Below, piece after piece: positions 7,443 through 22,327 of a DNA stretch of 64,000 nucleotides. The notes beneath the pieces were generated by a model. The model was not told where the DNA came from. It saw nothing but the letters and a program-made list of their open reading frames with translations, and did no database searches. The stretch is from positions 144,891,937 through 144,955,936 of the forward strand of contig OV884011.1 in NCBI GenBank assembly GCA_930367205.1, written 5' to 3'. Position 1 is the stretch's first letter; every line of letters starts with the position of its first letter. The translations under genes and the position numbers were made by a program. Origin of the DNA: Acanthosoma haemorrhoidale. Lineage: Eukaryota > Arthropoda > Insecta > Hemiptera > Acanthosomatidae.

Positions 7443-10400
7443 TTGTATGACTGTGTGAATGCATTTATTTGTTATTAATATCCTGTGCCCAGGTTTTGGT
7501 CCGCTATCATGACTGCATCCAGGTTTCGAGTACAATCTGGATAAAGTCATGGTGACTAGCCAGAAACAGCTGAGACATCAATTATTCAACATTTTCTGAA
7601 ACACCGATGGATCAACAGTCCAAAGAAAAATTCTTCTTTCAGAACCCCGGCCTAGTCTAGAGGAGGGCAGAACGATGCACCGAAAGTAAAAGGCCGAACT
7701 ACCGACTAAATCAAATTAGAAGAAAAGAAACACCAAGGCTATAATGCCGACAGCTGAGATTCTCTGTAAATAAGAAAATTTGTAATAGTATAGCTTTTCA
7801 CGACTTTTTGAAGTAACAGGCTTTGTAAGCTTGTCTTTAAACCATGAGTTAACCGTGTTGCATGCATTTATGTGTTATTTATATCCTGTGCTCAGGTCCT
7901 GGCACATTTCCAGGTTCTGGTCCGCCATCATGACTGCATCCAGGTTTTGAGTACAATCTAGATGAAGTCATGATGACTAACCAGAACCAACTGAGACATC
8001 GAAGATTCAACATTCCCTGAGAACCTAATGGATCAAAAGCCCTAGAAAAGTATATCCAAGGCTGCAAAGGTAACAGTTGGGATTTCCTTTAAATAAGATA
8101 GTTTTTATAGTAGTCATGATGTTCTTTGCAGGTCTTGTAGATGTAAGAGAATTTCTTAGCTTGTCTTTAACGTGTAATTTTACAGTTCTGCATGAATTTA
8201 TTCGTGTTTTAGCGGCATATCCCGTGCTTTTTAAGTCTGTTAGAAGTATGAGAATTTGCCTTGGATGCCATTCATTTTTAGAGGTCTTTTTTCGTTTTTA
8301 ATATTTAGCCTTTTGTAGTTACACGGGTAAATGGATTTCTTCTACTATCTGTGCTTAATTTCACCCTTAGGATAAATAGTTGAGGTGTGAAATATCGTTA
8401 AAACTCTCAAACCGGTTAAATAATCAGTTTCGAAGCACTGTGAATGTGATAAAAGTCAATTCATGAAAACGAAATATTTAAAAATGTTTTTCTGAAACAC
8501 CAAAATTATGAAAATGTTCGTAAATATGTGGTAAATAATGGTAGATATATTTAAACCAAAAAAAATTAATTATTGTAATCCAAAATATTCCAGATGTTTA
8601 TCTGGACACTCTAGTCTAGACGTCTGACCTTGCAATTTTTTCAAGAGAGTTGTATATCTGCATATTTTTAGACCTCAATCGTTTTTAATTATACAATTAT
8701 AGATTCTCAATAGCTTTATTCTATTTCCTGTAGCTTGGCTACATTTTATACATGTTATAATAAAAAAATAGCCATAGTAAAGACCTCAATCGTCCCGTAT
8801 TCATGTACTAGTTGGGACAGGTTGTGTGGTGGTCTTAGTTACGGTCCGCAAATATAGATGCCCAAACGCTTTTACGCCACATTCCCAGTGTAAAGTGTGT
8901 CTTCTCTAGTTATAGTATTCATTATCGGAGCGGCGTGTTGTGCAGATAAGTTCGGTTAGTTGAACATAAGAATCCAAATGCATTGCGTATGACTGTGTGA
9001 CTTACTACTTGCCTATTTACGGTGTGAAAATCGGTTTCCATTCAATGTCGCTACATCTTATCAGGTATGTGAACATATTTATTTGGGTATTTCTAGTCTA
9101 GGTTTACAAAGTGAAATTAAATATGTGAGTTTTAACATGGATCATGCTAAAAGGTGTGTGTTGGAAATATGCTTACTCTCCATGTATGGTTGACAATTGC
9201 TGTAAATATGCAAATGTAATATATTAGTGATTTTCGCAGATGCATCTCTTCAGTTAACGGTGTGCGGTTATTTTTATTTTAAAAGTATATGAGCGGTTTT
9301 TTTTTTTTGTTTGAATATATTAAAATAGTTTACTAATTCATACTAACTTTAAAATTCACGTAGCAATAATTTGTCGACTAAAAAAAAAATTGAGCAAATA
9401 TTTGCTTATCTGCCTTCGAATCACAAGTATTAATAATTTGTTCGTTATTTACAATTTTAAAACGTGTAGAATGTGGTCCATGGAAGTTTGCAAATGAAAT
9501 TCATATTATTACTTATTTGTATTCAAGATAATATTTGTCTAAAACTGCTGGAACAAAGAAGGGAATATTTACATTCCAGGAGGGGATCTGTTGTATGATT
9601 AGCAGCAAAGCAGGCATTTTTTTAAAATTTCTGATTCCTGCTATGTCAAAATGTAATTAGTTTTCTTTGGTTTCCCTAGATAACCTTCATTTAGGAAACT
9701 CTTCAAATGATTGCTCCTAAACGTTGTATCCAATGTCTTGGCTATAGTATAATCCATGTTATTCTTGGCATGGTGGTGAATTTATTTTGGAGACTACCAT
9801 AGTAGTTTCCTAAGTTGGTTTCTCCGGTGTCTATATTGGTCTGTTCTGTACACGGTTTTTGTCTTGTTGCGAGAAAATTCGATATTCTCTTCCATATGTA
9901 AACCGTATTTCTTTTAAGTGTGTTATTATTCGGAAAGGTTTATGTTTGTTATATTTTGTGGGATATATTGATTTAGCCATATGGGCTATCGGTTATTTTT
10001 TCTAACATGAGTAACTAGCCTCCTAGTTTTTGTTGGGTTTTCCTGCCTGGCTTGTGTTTTATTGCTTTCTCATAGCGAGATGTTTCCCGAGAATAATGGC
10101 CTCAGGTATGTTAGGGATCTTTCACTTATAGCCCGACCGAGGTACAAAGACGACCCCAAACATTTTTCTTATTTTGTACACACCATTGTTACTAGTTGGT
10201 TTATAGGAACAGGTGTTCCCAAGATTATTTTTTGCACTAAAATAAATAATTAACTATAAGGAAACTGATACAGTTACTGTAGATTAGCTTTATCGGAGTG
10301 AAGGTGTGGGGTCAATTATATTAGGATCTACAAGTATAGATATAGGGATAACCAGAATTTAGCATAAATCGATTTAAATAATACCATTTAGGTTGGCTAA

Positions 10401-11163
10401 CGCCCCTTTATAATAAATATCATAACTCACCAGTTTAATTGTAAATCCAGGATTTTAGTACAATCTTGATGAAGTCATGATGACTAACAAGAACCAGCTG
10501 AGAGATGGAAGATTCAAAATTTCCAAGACCTCAATAGATCAACCGCCCAAAGGAATATTCTTCTTTCAGAACTCCGACCCTGTCTAGAGGAGGCAAATCG
10601 ACGCACTGAAAGAAAACGGCCAAACTAGCGACTAAAGCAAATAAGAAGAAATGCAGCACCAAGACTTTAATGCCGACAGCTGAAATTCTCCGTAAATATG
10701 AAAATGTGTAATACTATAGTATATCAAGCCTGTAAGAAGTAAGATACTTTGTTAGCTTGTATCAATCAAATGTCTGTGTTGCATGGATTAATTTTTTATT
10801 AATATCCTGTGTCCAGCACCTGGTCCACTATCATGACTATGTCATGGTTTTGAGTATAACCTGGATGAAGTCATGCTGACTAGCCAGAACCAACCGAGAC
10901 ATTGAAAATTCAACATTTCTTTAGACCACAAAGGATCAAAAGCCGAAAGAAAGATTTTTCTTTCAAAACCCCGGCCCGGTCTACAATAGGGAGAAACAAT
11001 GCGCCGAAACTAAACATCCGAACTAGCGACTGAATCAAATTAGAAGATAAGAAACATCAAGGCTATAAATCCGACAGCTGAAATTCTCCGTAAATAGGAA
11101 AATTTGTAATATTATCGCATATCAAGCCTGTTAGAAGTAAGATAATCTGTAAGCTTGTATTTA
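7443..11163 (+). repeat. Repeat unit 3 (3721 bp)
   Basis: Same layout as unit 1, with ctatc at phase 65 like units 1 and 4. It has the A-like allele (ggaatattc) at phase about 3113. No private change was noticed by eye. Confidence 0.97.
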
Positions 11164-14100
11164 TTGTATGACTGTGTGAATGCATTTATTTGTTATTAAT
11201 ATCCTGTGCCCAGGTTTTGGTCCGCTATCATGACTGCATCCAGGTTTCGAGTACAATCTGGATAAAGTCATGGTGACTAGCCAGAAACAGCTGAGACATC
11301 AATTATTCAACATTTTCTGAAACACCGATGGATCAACAGTCCAAAGAAAAATTCTTCTTTCAGAACCCCGGCCTAGTCTAGAGGAGGGCAGAACGATGCA
11401 CCGAAAGTAAAAGGCCGAACTACCGACTAAATCAAATTAGAAGAAAAGAAACACCAAGGCTATAATGCCGACAGCTGAGATTCTCTGTAAATAAGAAAAT
11501 TTGTAATAGTATAGCTTTTCACGACTTTTTGAAGTAACAGGCTTTGTAAGCTTGTCTTTAAACCATGAGTTAACCGTGTTGCATGCATTTATGTGTTATT
11601 TATATCCTGTGCTCAGGTCCTGGCACATTTCCAGGTTCTGGTCCGCCATCATGACTGCATCCAGGTTTTGAGTACAATCTAGATGAAGTCATGATGACTA
11701 ACCAGAACCAACTGAGACATCGAAGATTCAACATTCCCTGAGAACCTAATGGATCAAAAGCCCTAGAAAAGTATATCCAAGGCTGCAAAGGTAACAGTTG
11801 GGATTTCCTTTAAATAAGATAGTTTTTATAGTAGTCATGATGTTCTTTGCAGGTCTTGTAGATGTAAGAGAATTTCTTAGCTTGTCTTTAACGTGTAATT
11901 TTACAGTTCTGCATGAATTTATTCGTGTTTTAGCGGCATATCCCGTGCTTTTTAAGTCTGTTAGAAGTATGAGAATTTGCCTTGGATGCCATTCATTTTT
12001 AGAGGTCTTTTTTCGTTTTTAATATTTAGCCTTTTGTAGTTACACGGGTAAATGGATTTCTTCTACTATCTGTGCTTAATTTCACCCTTAGGATAAATAG
12101 TTGAGGTGTGAAATATCGTTAAAACTCTCAAACCGGTTAAATAATCAGTTTCGAAGCACTGTGAATGTGATAAAAGTCAATTCATGAAAACGAAATATTT
12201 AAAAATGTTTTTCTGAAACACCAAAATTATGAAAATGTTCGTAAATATGTGGTAAATAATGGTAGATATATTTAAACCAAAAAAAATTAATTATTGTAAT
12301 CCAAAATATTCCAGATGTTTATCTGGACACTCTAGTCTAGACGTCTGACCTTGCAATTTTTTCAAGAGAGTTGTATATCTGCATATTTTTAGACCTCAAT
12401 CGTTTTTAATTATACAATTATAGATTCTCAATAGCTTTATTCTATTTCCTGTAGCTTGGCTACATTTTATACATGTTATAATAAAAAAATAGCCATAGTA
12501 AAGACCTCAATCGTCCCGTATTCATGTACTAGTTGGGACAGGTTGTGTGGTGGTCTTAGTTACGGTCCGCAAATATAGATGCCCAAACGCTTTTACGCCA
12601 CATTCCCAGTGTAAAGTGTGTCTTCTCTAGTTATAGTATTCATTATCGGAGCGGCGTGTTGTGCAGATAAGTTCGGTTAGTTGAACATAAGAATCCAAAT
12701 GCATTGCGTATGACTGTGTGACTTACTACTTGCCTATTTACGGTGTGAAAATCGGTTTCCATTCAATGTCGCTACATCTTATCAGGTATGTGAACATATT
12801 TATTTGGGTATTTCTAGTCTAGGTTTACAAAGTGAAATTAAATATGTGAGTTTTAACATGGATCATGCTAAAAGGTGTGTGTTGGAAATATGCTTACTCT
12901 CCATGTATGGTTGACAATTGCTGTAAATATGCAAATGTAATATATTAGTGATTTTCGCAGATGCATCTCTTCAGTTAACGGTGTGCGGTTATTTTTATTT
13001 TAAAAGTATATGAGCGGTTTTTTTTTTTTGTTTGAATATATTAAAATAGTTTACTAATTCATACTAACTTTAAAATTCACGTAGCAATAATTTGTCGACT
13101 AAAAAAAAAATTGAGCAAATATTTGCTTATCTGCCTTCGAATCACAAGTATTAATAATTTGTTCGTTATTTACAATTTTAAAACGTGTAGAATGTGGTCC
13201 ATGGAAGTTTGCAAATGAAATTCATATTATTACTTATTTGTATTCAAGATAATATTTGTCTAAAACTGCTGGAACAAAGAAGGGAATATTTACATTCCAG
13301 GAGGGGATCTGTTGTATGATTAGAAGCAAAGCAGGCATTTTTTTTAAAATTTCTGATTCCTGCTATGTCAAAATGTAATTAGTTTTCTTTGGTTTCCCTA
13401 GATAACCTTCATTTAGGAAACTCTTCAAATGATTGCTCCTAAACGTTGTATCCAATGTCTTGGCTATAGTATAATCCATGTTATTCTTGGCATGGTGGTG
13501 AATTTATTTTGGAGACTACCATAGTAGTTTCCTAAGTTGGTTTCTCCGGTGTCTATATTGGTCTGTTCTGTACACGGTTTTTGTCTTGTTGCGAGAAAAT
13601 TCGATATTCTCTTCCATATGTAAACCGTATTTCTTTTAAGTGTGTTATTATTCGGAAAGGTTTATGTTTGTTATATTTTGTGGGATATATTGATTTAGCC
13701 ATATGGGCTATCGGTTATTTTTTCTAACATGAGTAACTAGCCTCCTAGTTTTTGTTGGGTTTTCCTGCCTGGCTTGTGTTTTATTGCTTTCTCATAGCGA
13801 GATGTTTCCCGAGAATAATGGCCTCAGGTATGTTAGGGATCTTTCACTTATAGCCCGACCGAGGTACAAAGACGACCCCAAACATTTTTCTTATTTTGTA
13901 CACACCATTGTTACTAGTTGGTTTATAGGAACAGGTGTTCCCAAGATTATTTTTTGCACTAAAATAAATAATTAACTATAAGGAAACTGATACAGTTACT
14001 GTAGATTAGCTTTATCGGAGTGAAGGTGTGGGGTCAATTATATTAGGATCTACAAGTATAGATATAGGGATAACCAGAATTTAGCATAAATCGATTTAAA

Positions 14101-14885
14101 TAATACCATTTAGGTTGGCTAACGCCCCTTTATAATAAATATCATAACTCACCAGTTTAATTGTAAATCCAGGATTTTAGTACAATCTTGATGAAGTCAT
14201 GATGACTAACAAGAACCAGCTGAGAGATGGAAGATTCAAAATTTCCAAGACCTCAATAGATCAACCGCCCAAAGGGATATTCTTCTTTCAGAACTCCGAC
14301 CCTGTCTAGAGGAGGCAAATCGACGCACTGAAAGAAAACGGCCAAACTAGCGACTAAAGCAAATAAGAAGAAATGCAGCACCAAGACTTTAATGCCGACA
14401 GCTGAAATTCTCCGTAAATATGAAAATGTGTAATACTATAGTATATCAAGCCTGTAAGAAGTAAGATACTTTGTTAGCTTGTATCAATCAAATGTCTGTG
14501 TTGCATGGATTAATTTTTTATTAATATCCTGTGTCCAGCACCTGGTCCACTATCATGACTATGTCATGGTTTTGAGTATAACCTGGATGAAGTCATGCTG
14601 ACTAGCCAGAACCAACCGAGACATTGAAAATTCAACATTTCTTTAGACCACAAAGGATCAAAAGCCGAAAGAAAGATTTTTCTTTCAAAACCCCGGCCCG
14701 GTCTACAATAGGGAGAAACAATGCGCCGAAACTAAACATCCGAACTAGCGACTGAATCAAATTAGAAGATAAGAAACATCAAGGCTATAAATCCGACAGC
14801 TGAAATTCTCCGTAAATAGGAAAATTTGTAATATTATCGCATATCAAGCCTGTTAGAAGTAAGATAATCTGTAAGCTTGTATTTA
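11164..14885 (+). repeat. Repeat unit 4 (3722 bp)
   Basis: One base longer than unit 1 because the T run after the gcaggca motif has eight Ts instead of seven. A private C-to-A change lies at 13324, just before it. Its 3' end carries the B-like allele: G at 14276 (gggatattc). This allele travels with the C at 14911 at the start of unit 5. Confidence 0.97.
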
Positions 14886-17800
14886 TTGTATGACTGTGTG
14901 AATGCATTTACTTGTTATTAATATCCTGTGCCCAGGTTTTGGTCCGCCATCATGACTGCATCCAGGTTTCGAGTACAATCTGGATAAAGTCATGGTGACT
15001 AGCCAGAAACAGCTGAGACATCAATTATTCAACATTTTCTGAAACACCGATGGATCAACAGTCCAAAGAAAAATTCTTCTTTCAGAACCCCGGCCTAGTC
15101 TAGAGGAGGGCAGAACGATGCACCGAAAGTAAAAGGCCGAACTACCGACTAAATCAAATTAGAAGAAAAGAAACACCAAGGCTATAATGCCGACAGCTGA
15201 GATTCTCTGTAAATAAGAAAATTTGTAATAGTATAGCTTTTCACGACTTTTTGAAGTAACAGGCTTTGTAAGCTTGTCTTTAAACCATGAGTTAACCGTG
15301 TTGCATGCATTTATGTGTTATTTATATCCTGTGCTCAGGTCCTGGCACATTTCCAGGTTCTGGTCCGCCATCATGACTGCATCCAGGTTTTGAGTACAAT
15401 CTAGATGAAGTCATGATGACTAACCAGAACCAACTGAGACATCGAAGATTCAACATTCCCTGAGAACCTAATGGATCAAAAGCCCTAGAAAAGTATATCC
15501 AAGGCTGCAAAGGTAACAGTTGGGATTTCCTTTAAATAAGATAGTTTTTATAGTAGTCATGATGTTCTTTGCAGGTCTTGTAGATGTAAGAGAATTTCTT
15601 AGCTTGTCTTTAACGTGTAATTTTACAGTTCTGCATGAATTTATTCGTGTTTTAGCGGCATATCCCGTGCTTTTTAAGTCTGTTAGAAGTATGAGAATTT
15701 GCCTTGGATGCCATTCATTTTTAGAGGTCTTTTTTCGTTTTTAATATTTAGCCTTTTGTAGTTACACGGGTAAATGGATTTCTTCTACTATCTGTGCTTA
15801 ATTTCACCCTTAGGATAAATAGTTGAGGTGTGAAATATCGTTAAAACTCTCAAACCGGTTAAATAATCAGTTTCGAAGCACTGTGAATGTGATAAAAGTC
15901 AATTCATGAAAACGAAATATTTAAAAATGTTTTTCTGAAACACCAAAATTATGAAAATGTTCGTAAATATGTGGTAAATAATGGTAGATATATTTAAACC
16001 AAAAAAAATTAATTATTGTAATCCAAAATATTCCAGATGTTTATCTGGACACTCTAGTCTAGACGTCTGACCTTGCAATTTTTTCAAGAGAGTTGTATAT
16101 CTGCATATTTTTAGACCTCAATCGTTTTTAATTATACAATTATAGATTCTCAATAGCTTTATTCTATTTCCTGTAGCTTGGCTACATTTTATACATGTTA
16201 TAATAAAAAAATAGCCATAGTAAAGACCTCAATCGTCCCGTATTCATGTACTAGTTGGGACAGGTTGTGTGGTGGTCTTAGTTACGGTCCGCAAATATAG
16301 ATGCCCAAACGCTTTTACGCCACATTCCCAGTGTAAAGTGTGTCTTCTCTAGTTATAGTATTCATTATCGGAGCGGCGTGTTGTGCAGATAAGTTCGGTT
16401 AGTTGAACATAAGAATCCAAATGCATTGCGTATGACTGTGTGACTTACTACTTGCCTATTTACGGTGTGAAAATCGGTTTCCATTCAATGTCGCTACATC
16501 TTATCAGGTATGTGAACATATTTATTTGGGTATTTCTAGTCTAGGTTTACAAAGTGAAATTAAATATGTGAGTTTTAACATGGATCATGCTAAAAGGTGT
16601 GTGTTGGAAATATGCTTACTCTCCATGTATGGTTGACAATTGCTGTAAATATGCAAATGTAATATATTAGTGATTTTCGCAGATGCATCTCTTCAGTTAA
16701 CGGTGTGCGGTTATTTTTATTTTAAAAGTATATGAGCGGTTTTTTTTTTTTGTTTGAATATATTAAAATAGTTTACTAATTCATACTAACTTTAAAATTC
16801 ACGTAGCAATAATTTGTCGACTAAAAAAAAAATTGAGCAAATATTTGCTTATCTGCCTTCGAATCACAAGTATTAATAATTTGTTCGTTATTTACAATTT
16901 TAAAACGTGTAGAATGTGGTCCATGGAAGTTTGCAAATGAAATTCATATTATTACTTATTTGTATTCAAGATAATATTTGTCTAAAACTGCTGGAACAAA
17001 GAAGGGAATATTTACATTCCAGGAGGGGATCTGTTGTATGATTAGCAGCAAAGCAGGCATTTTTTTAAAATTTCTGATTCCTGCTATGTCAAAATGTAAT
17101 TAGTTTTCTTTGGTTTCCCTAGATAACCTTCATTTAGGAAACTCTTCAAATGATTGCTCCTAAACGTTGTATCCAATGTCTTGGCTATAGTATAATCCAT
17201 GTTATTCTTGGCATGGTGGTGAATTTATTTTGGAGACTACCATAGTAGTTTCCTAAGTTGGTTTCTCCGGTGTCTATATTGGTCTGTTCTGTACACGGTT
17301 TTTGTCTTGTTGCGAGAAAATTCGATATTCTCTTCCATATGTAAACCGTATTTCTTTTAAGTGTGTTATTATTCGGAAAGGTTTATGTTTGTTATATTTT
17401 GTGGGATATATTGATTTAGCCATATGGGCTATCGGTTATTTTTTCTAACATGAGTAACTAGCCTCCTAGTTTTTGTTGGGTTTTCCTGCCTGGCTTGTGT
17501 TTTATTGCTTTCTCATAGCGAGATGTTTCCCGAGAATAATGGCCTCAGGTATGTTAGGGATCTTTCACTTATAGCCCGACCGAGGTACAAAGACGACCCC
17601 AAACATTTTTCTTATTTTGTACACACCATTGTTACTAGTTGGTTTATAGGAACAGGTGTTCCCAAGATTATTTTTTGCACTAAAATAAATAATTAACTAT
17701 AAGGAAACTGATACAGTTACTGTAGATTAGCTTTATCGGAGTGAAGGTGTGGGGTCAATTATATTAGGATCTACAAGTATAGATATAGGGATAACCAGAA

Positions 17801-18606
17801 TTTAGCATAAATCGATTTAAATAATACCATTTAGGTTGGCTAACGCCCCTTTATAATAAATATCATAACTCACCAGTTTAATTGTAAATCCAGGATTTTA
17901 GTACAATCTTGATGAAGTCATGATGACTAACAAGAACCAGCTGAGAGATGGAAGATTCAAAATTTCCAAGACCTCAATAGATCAACCGCCCAAAGGAATA
18001 TTCTTCTTTCAGAACTCCGACCCTGTCTAGAGGAGGCAAATCGACGCACTGAAAGAAAACGTCCAAACTAGCGACTAAAGCAAATAAGAAGAAATGCAGC
18101 ACCAAGACTTTAATGCCGACAGCTGAAATTCTCCGTAAATATGAAAATGTGTAATACTATAGTATATCAAGCCTGTAAGAAGTAAGATACTTTGTTAGCT
18201 TGTATCAATCAAATGTCTGTGTTGCATGGATTAATTTTTTATTAATATCCTGTGTCCAGCACCTGGTCCACTATCATGACTATGTCATGGTTTTGAGTAT
18301 AACCTGGATGAAGTCATGCTGACTAGCCAGAACCAACCGAGACATTGAAAATTCAACATTTCTTTAGACCACAAAGGATCAAAAGCCGAAAGAAAGATTT
18401 TTCTTTCAAAACCCCGGCCCGGTCTACAATAGGGAGAAACAATGCACCGAAACTAAACATCCGAACTAGCGACTGAATCAAATTAGAAGATAAGAAACAT
18501 CAAGGCTATAAATCCGACAGCTGAAATTCTCCGTAAATAGGAAAATTTGTAATATTATCGCATATCAAGCCTGTTAGAAGTAAGATAATCTGTAAGCTTG
18601 TATTTA
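14886..18606 (+). repeat. Repeat unit 5 (3721 bp)
   Basis: Begins with the B-like allele (atttacttg, C at 14911) and ends with the A-like allele (ggaatattc). Private T at 18062 (gtcc for ggcc). A at 18446 (gcaccg for gcgccg) is seen otherwise only in unit 17. The unit is therefore a mosaic between the two local haplotypes. Confidence 0.97.
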
Positions 18607-21600
18607 TTGTATGACTGTGTGAATGCATTTATTTGTTATTAATATCCTGTGCCCAGGTTTTGGTCCGCCATCATGACTGCATCCAGGTTTCGAGTACAAT
18701 CTGGATAAAGTCATGGTGACTAGCCAGAAACAGCTGAGACATCAATTATTCAACATTTTCTGAAACACCGATGGATCAACAGTCCAAAGAAAAATTCTTC
18801 TTTCAGAACCCCGGCCTAGTCTAGAGGAGGGCAGAACGATGCACCGAAAGTAAAAGGCCGAACTACCGACTAAATCAAATTAGAAGAAAAGAAACACCAA
18901 GGCTATAATGCCGACAGCTGAGATTCTCTGTAAATAAGAAAATTTGTAATAGTATAGCTTTTCACGACTTTTTGAAGTAACAGGCTTTGTAAGCTTGTCT
19001 TTAAACCATGAGTTAACCGTGTTGCATGCATTTATGTGTTATTTATATCCTGTGCTCAGGTCCTGGCACATTTCCAGGTTCTGGTCCGCCATCATGACTG
19101 CATCCAGGTTTTGAGTACAATCTAGATGAAGTCATGATGACTAACCAGAACCAACTGAGACATCGAAGATTCAACATTCCCTGAGAACCTAATGGATCAA
19201 AAGCCCTAGAAAAGTATATCCAAGGCTGCAAAGGTAACAGTTGGGATTTCCTTTAAATAAGATAGTTTTTATAGTAGTCATGATGTTCTTTGCAGGTCTT
19301 GTAGATGTAAGAGAATTTCTTAGCTTGTCTTTAACGTGTAATTTTACAGTTCTGCATGAATTTATTCGTGTTTTAGCGGCATATCCCGTGCTTTTTAAGT
19401 CTGTTAGAAGTATGAGAATTTGCCTTGGATGCCATTCATTTTTAGAGGTCTTTTTTCGTTTTTAATATTTAGCCTTTTGTAGTTACACGGGTAAATGGAT
19501 TTCTTCTACTATCTGTGCTTAATTTCACCCTTAGGATAAATAGTTGAGGTGTGAAATATCGTTAAAACTCTCAAACCGGTTAAATAATCAGTTTCGAAGC
19601 ACTGTGAATGTGATAAAAGTCAATTCATGAAAACGAAATATTTAAAAATGTTTTTCTGAAACACCAAAATTATGAAAATGTTCGTAAATATGTGGTAAAT
19701 AATGGTAGATATATTTAAACCAAAAAAAATTAATTATTGTAATCCAAAATATTCCAGATGTTTATCTGGACACTCTAGTCTAGACGTCTGACCTTGCAAT
19801 TTTTTCAAGAGAGTTGTATATCTGCATATTTTTAGACCTCAATCGTTTTTAATTATACAATTATAGATTCTCAATAGCTTTATTCTATTTCCTGTAGCTT
19901 GGCTACATTTTATACATGTTATAATAAAAAAATAGCCATAGTAAAGACCTCAATCGTCCCGTATTCATGTACTAGTTGGGACAGGTTGTGTGGTGGTCTT
20001 AGTTACGGTCCGCAAATATAGATGCCCAAACGCTTTTACGCCACATTCCCAGTGTAAAGTGTGTCTTCTCTAGTTATAGTATTCATTATCGGAGCGGCGT
20101 GTTGTGCAGATAAGTTCGGTTAGTTGAACATAAGAATCCAAATGCATTGCGTATGACTGTGTGACTTACTACTTGCCTATTTACGGTGTGAAAATCGGTT
20201 TCCATTCAATGTCGCTACATCTTATCAGGTATGTGAACATATTTATTTGGGTATTTCTAGTCTAGGTTTACAAAGTGAAATTAAATATGTGAGTTTTAAC
20301 ATGGATCATGCTAAAAGGTGTGTGTTGGAAATATGCTTACTCTCCATGTATGGTTGACAATTGCTGTAAATATGCAAATGTAATATATTAGTGATTTTCG
20401 CAGATGCATCTCTTCAGTTAACGGTGTGCGGTTATTTTTATTTTAAAAGTATATGAGCGGTTTTTTTTTTTTGTTTGAATATATTAAAATAGTTTACTAA
20501 TTCATACTAACTTTAAAATTCACGTAGCAATAATTTGTCGACTAAAAAAAAAATTGAGCAAATATTTGCTTATCTGCCTTCGAATCACAAGTATTAATAA
20601 TTTGTTCGTTATTTACAATTTTAAAACGTGTAGAATGTGGTCCATGGAAGTTTGCAAATGAAATTCATATTATTACTTATTTGTATTCAAGATAATATTT
20701 GTCTAAAACTGCTGGAACAAAGAAGGGAATATTTACATTCCAGGAGGGGATCTGTTGTATGATTAGCAGCAAAGCAGGCATTTTTTTAAAATTTCTGATT
20801 CCTGCTATGTCAAAATGTAATTAGTTTTCTTTGGTTTCCCTAGATAACCTTCATTTAGGAAACTCTTCAAATGATTGCTCCTAAACGTTGTATCCAATGT
20901 CTTGGCTATAGTATAATCCATGTTATTCTTGGCATGGTGGTGAATTTATTTTGGAGACTACCATAGTAGTTTCCTAAGTTGGTTTCTCCGGTGTCTATAT
21001 TGGTCTGTTCTGTACACGGTTTTTGTCTTGTTGCGAGAAAATTCGATATTCTCTTCCATATGTAAACCGTATTTCTTTTAAGTGTGTTATTATTCGGAAA
21101 GGTTTATGTTTGTTATATTTTGTGGGATATATTGATTTAGCCATATGGGCTATCGGTTATTTTTTCTAACATGAGTAACTAGCCTCCTAGTTTTTGTTGG
21201 GTTTTCCTGCCTGGCTTGTGTTTTATTGCTTTCTCATAGCGAGATGTTTCCCGAGAATAATGGCCTCAGGTATGTTAGGGATCTTTCACTTATAGCCCGA
21301 CCGAGGTACAAAGACGACCCCAAACATTTTTCTTATTTTGTACACACCATTGTTACTAGTTGGTTTATAGGAACAGGTGTTCCCAAGATTATTTTTTGCA
21401 CTAAAATAAATAATTAACTATAAGGAAACTGATACAGTTACTGTAGATTAGCTTTATCGGAGTGAAGGTGTGGGGTCAATTATATTAGGATCTACAAGTA
21501 TAGATATAGGGATAACCAGAATTTAGCATAAATCGATTTAAATAATACCATTTAGGTTGGCTAACGCCCCTTTATAATAAATATCATAACTCACCAGTTT

Positions 21601-22327
21601 AATTGTAAATCCAGGATTTTAGTACAATCTTGATGAAGTCATGATGACTAACAAGAACCAGCTGAGAGATGGAAGATTCAAAATTTCCAAGACCTCAATA
21701 GATCAACCGCCCAAAGGGATATTCTTCTTTCAGAACTCCGACCCTGTCTAGAGGAGGCAAATCGACGCACTGAAAGAAAACGGCCAAACTAGCGACTAAA
21801 GCAAATAAGAAGAAATGCAGCACCAAGACTTTAATGCCGACAGCTGAAATTCTCCGTAAATATGAAAATGTGTAATACTATAGTATATCAAGCCTGTAAG
21901 AAGTAAGATACTTTGTTAGCTTGTATCAATCAAATGTCTGTGTTGCATGGATTAATTTTTTATTAATATCCTGTGTCCAGCACCTGGTCCACTATCATGA
22001 CTATGTCATGGTTTTGAGTATAACCTGGATGAAGTCATGCTGACTAGCCAGAACCAACCGAGACATTGAAAATTCAACATTTCTTTAGACCACAAAGGAT
22101 CAAAAGCCGAAAGAAAGATTTTTCTTTCAAAACCCCGGCCCGGTCTACAATAGGGAGAAACAATGCGCCGAAACTAAACATCCGAACTAGCGACTGAATC
22201 AAATTAGAAGATAAGAAACATCAAGGCTATAAATCCGACAGCTGAAATTCTCCGTAAATAGGAAAATTTGTAATATTATCGCATATCAAGCCTGTTAGAA
22301 GTAAGATAATCTGTAAGCTTGTATTTA
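18607..22327 (+). repeat. Repeat unit 6 (3721 bp)
   Basis: Begins with the A-like allele (atttatttg) and ends with the B-like allele (G at 21718, gggatattc), the reverse arrangement to unit 5. Phase 65 is ccatc. It otherwise matches the reference layout. Confidence 0.97.
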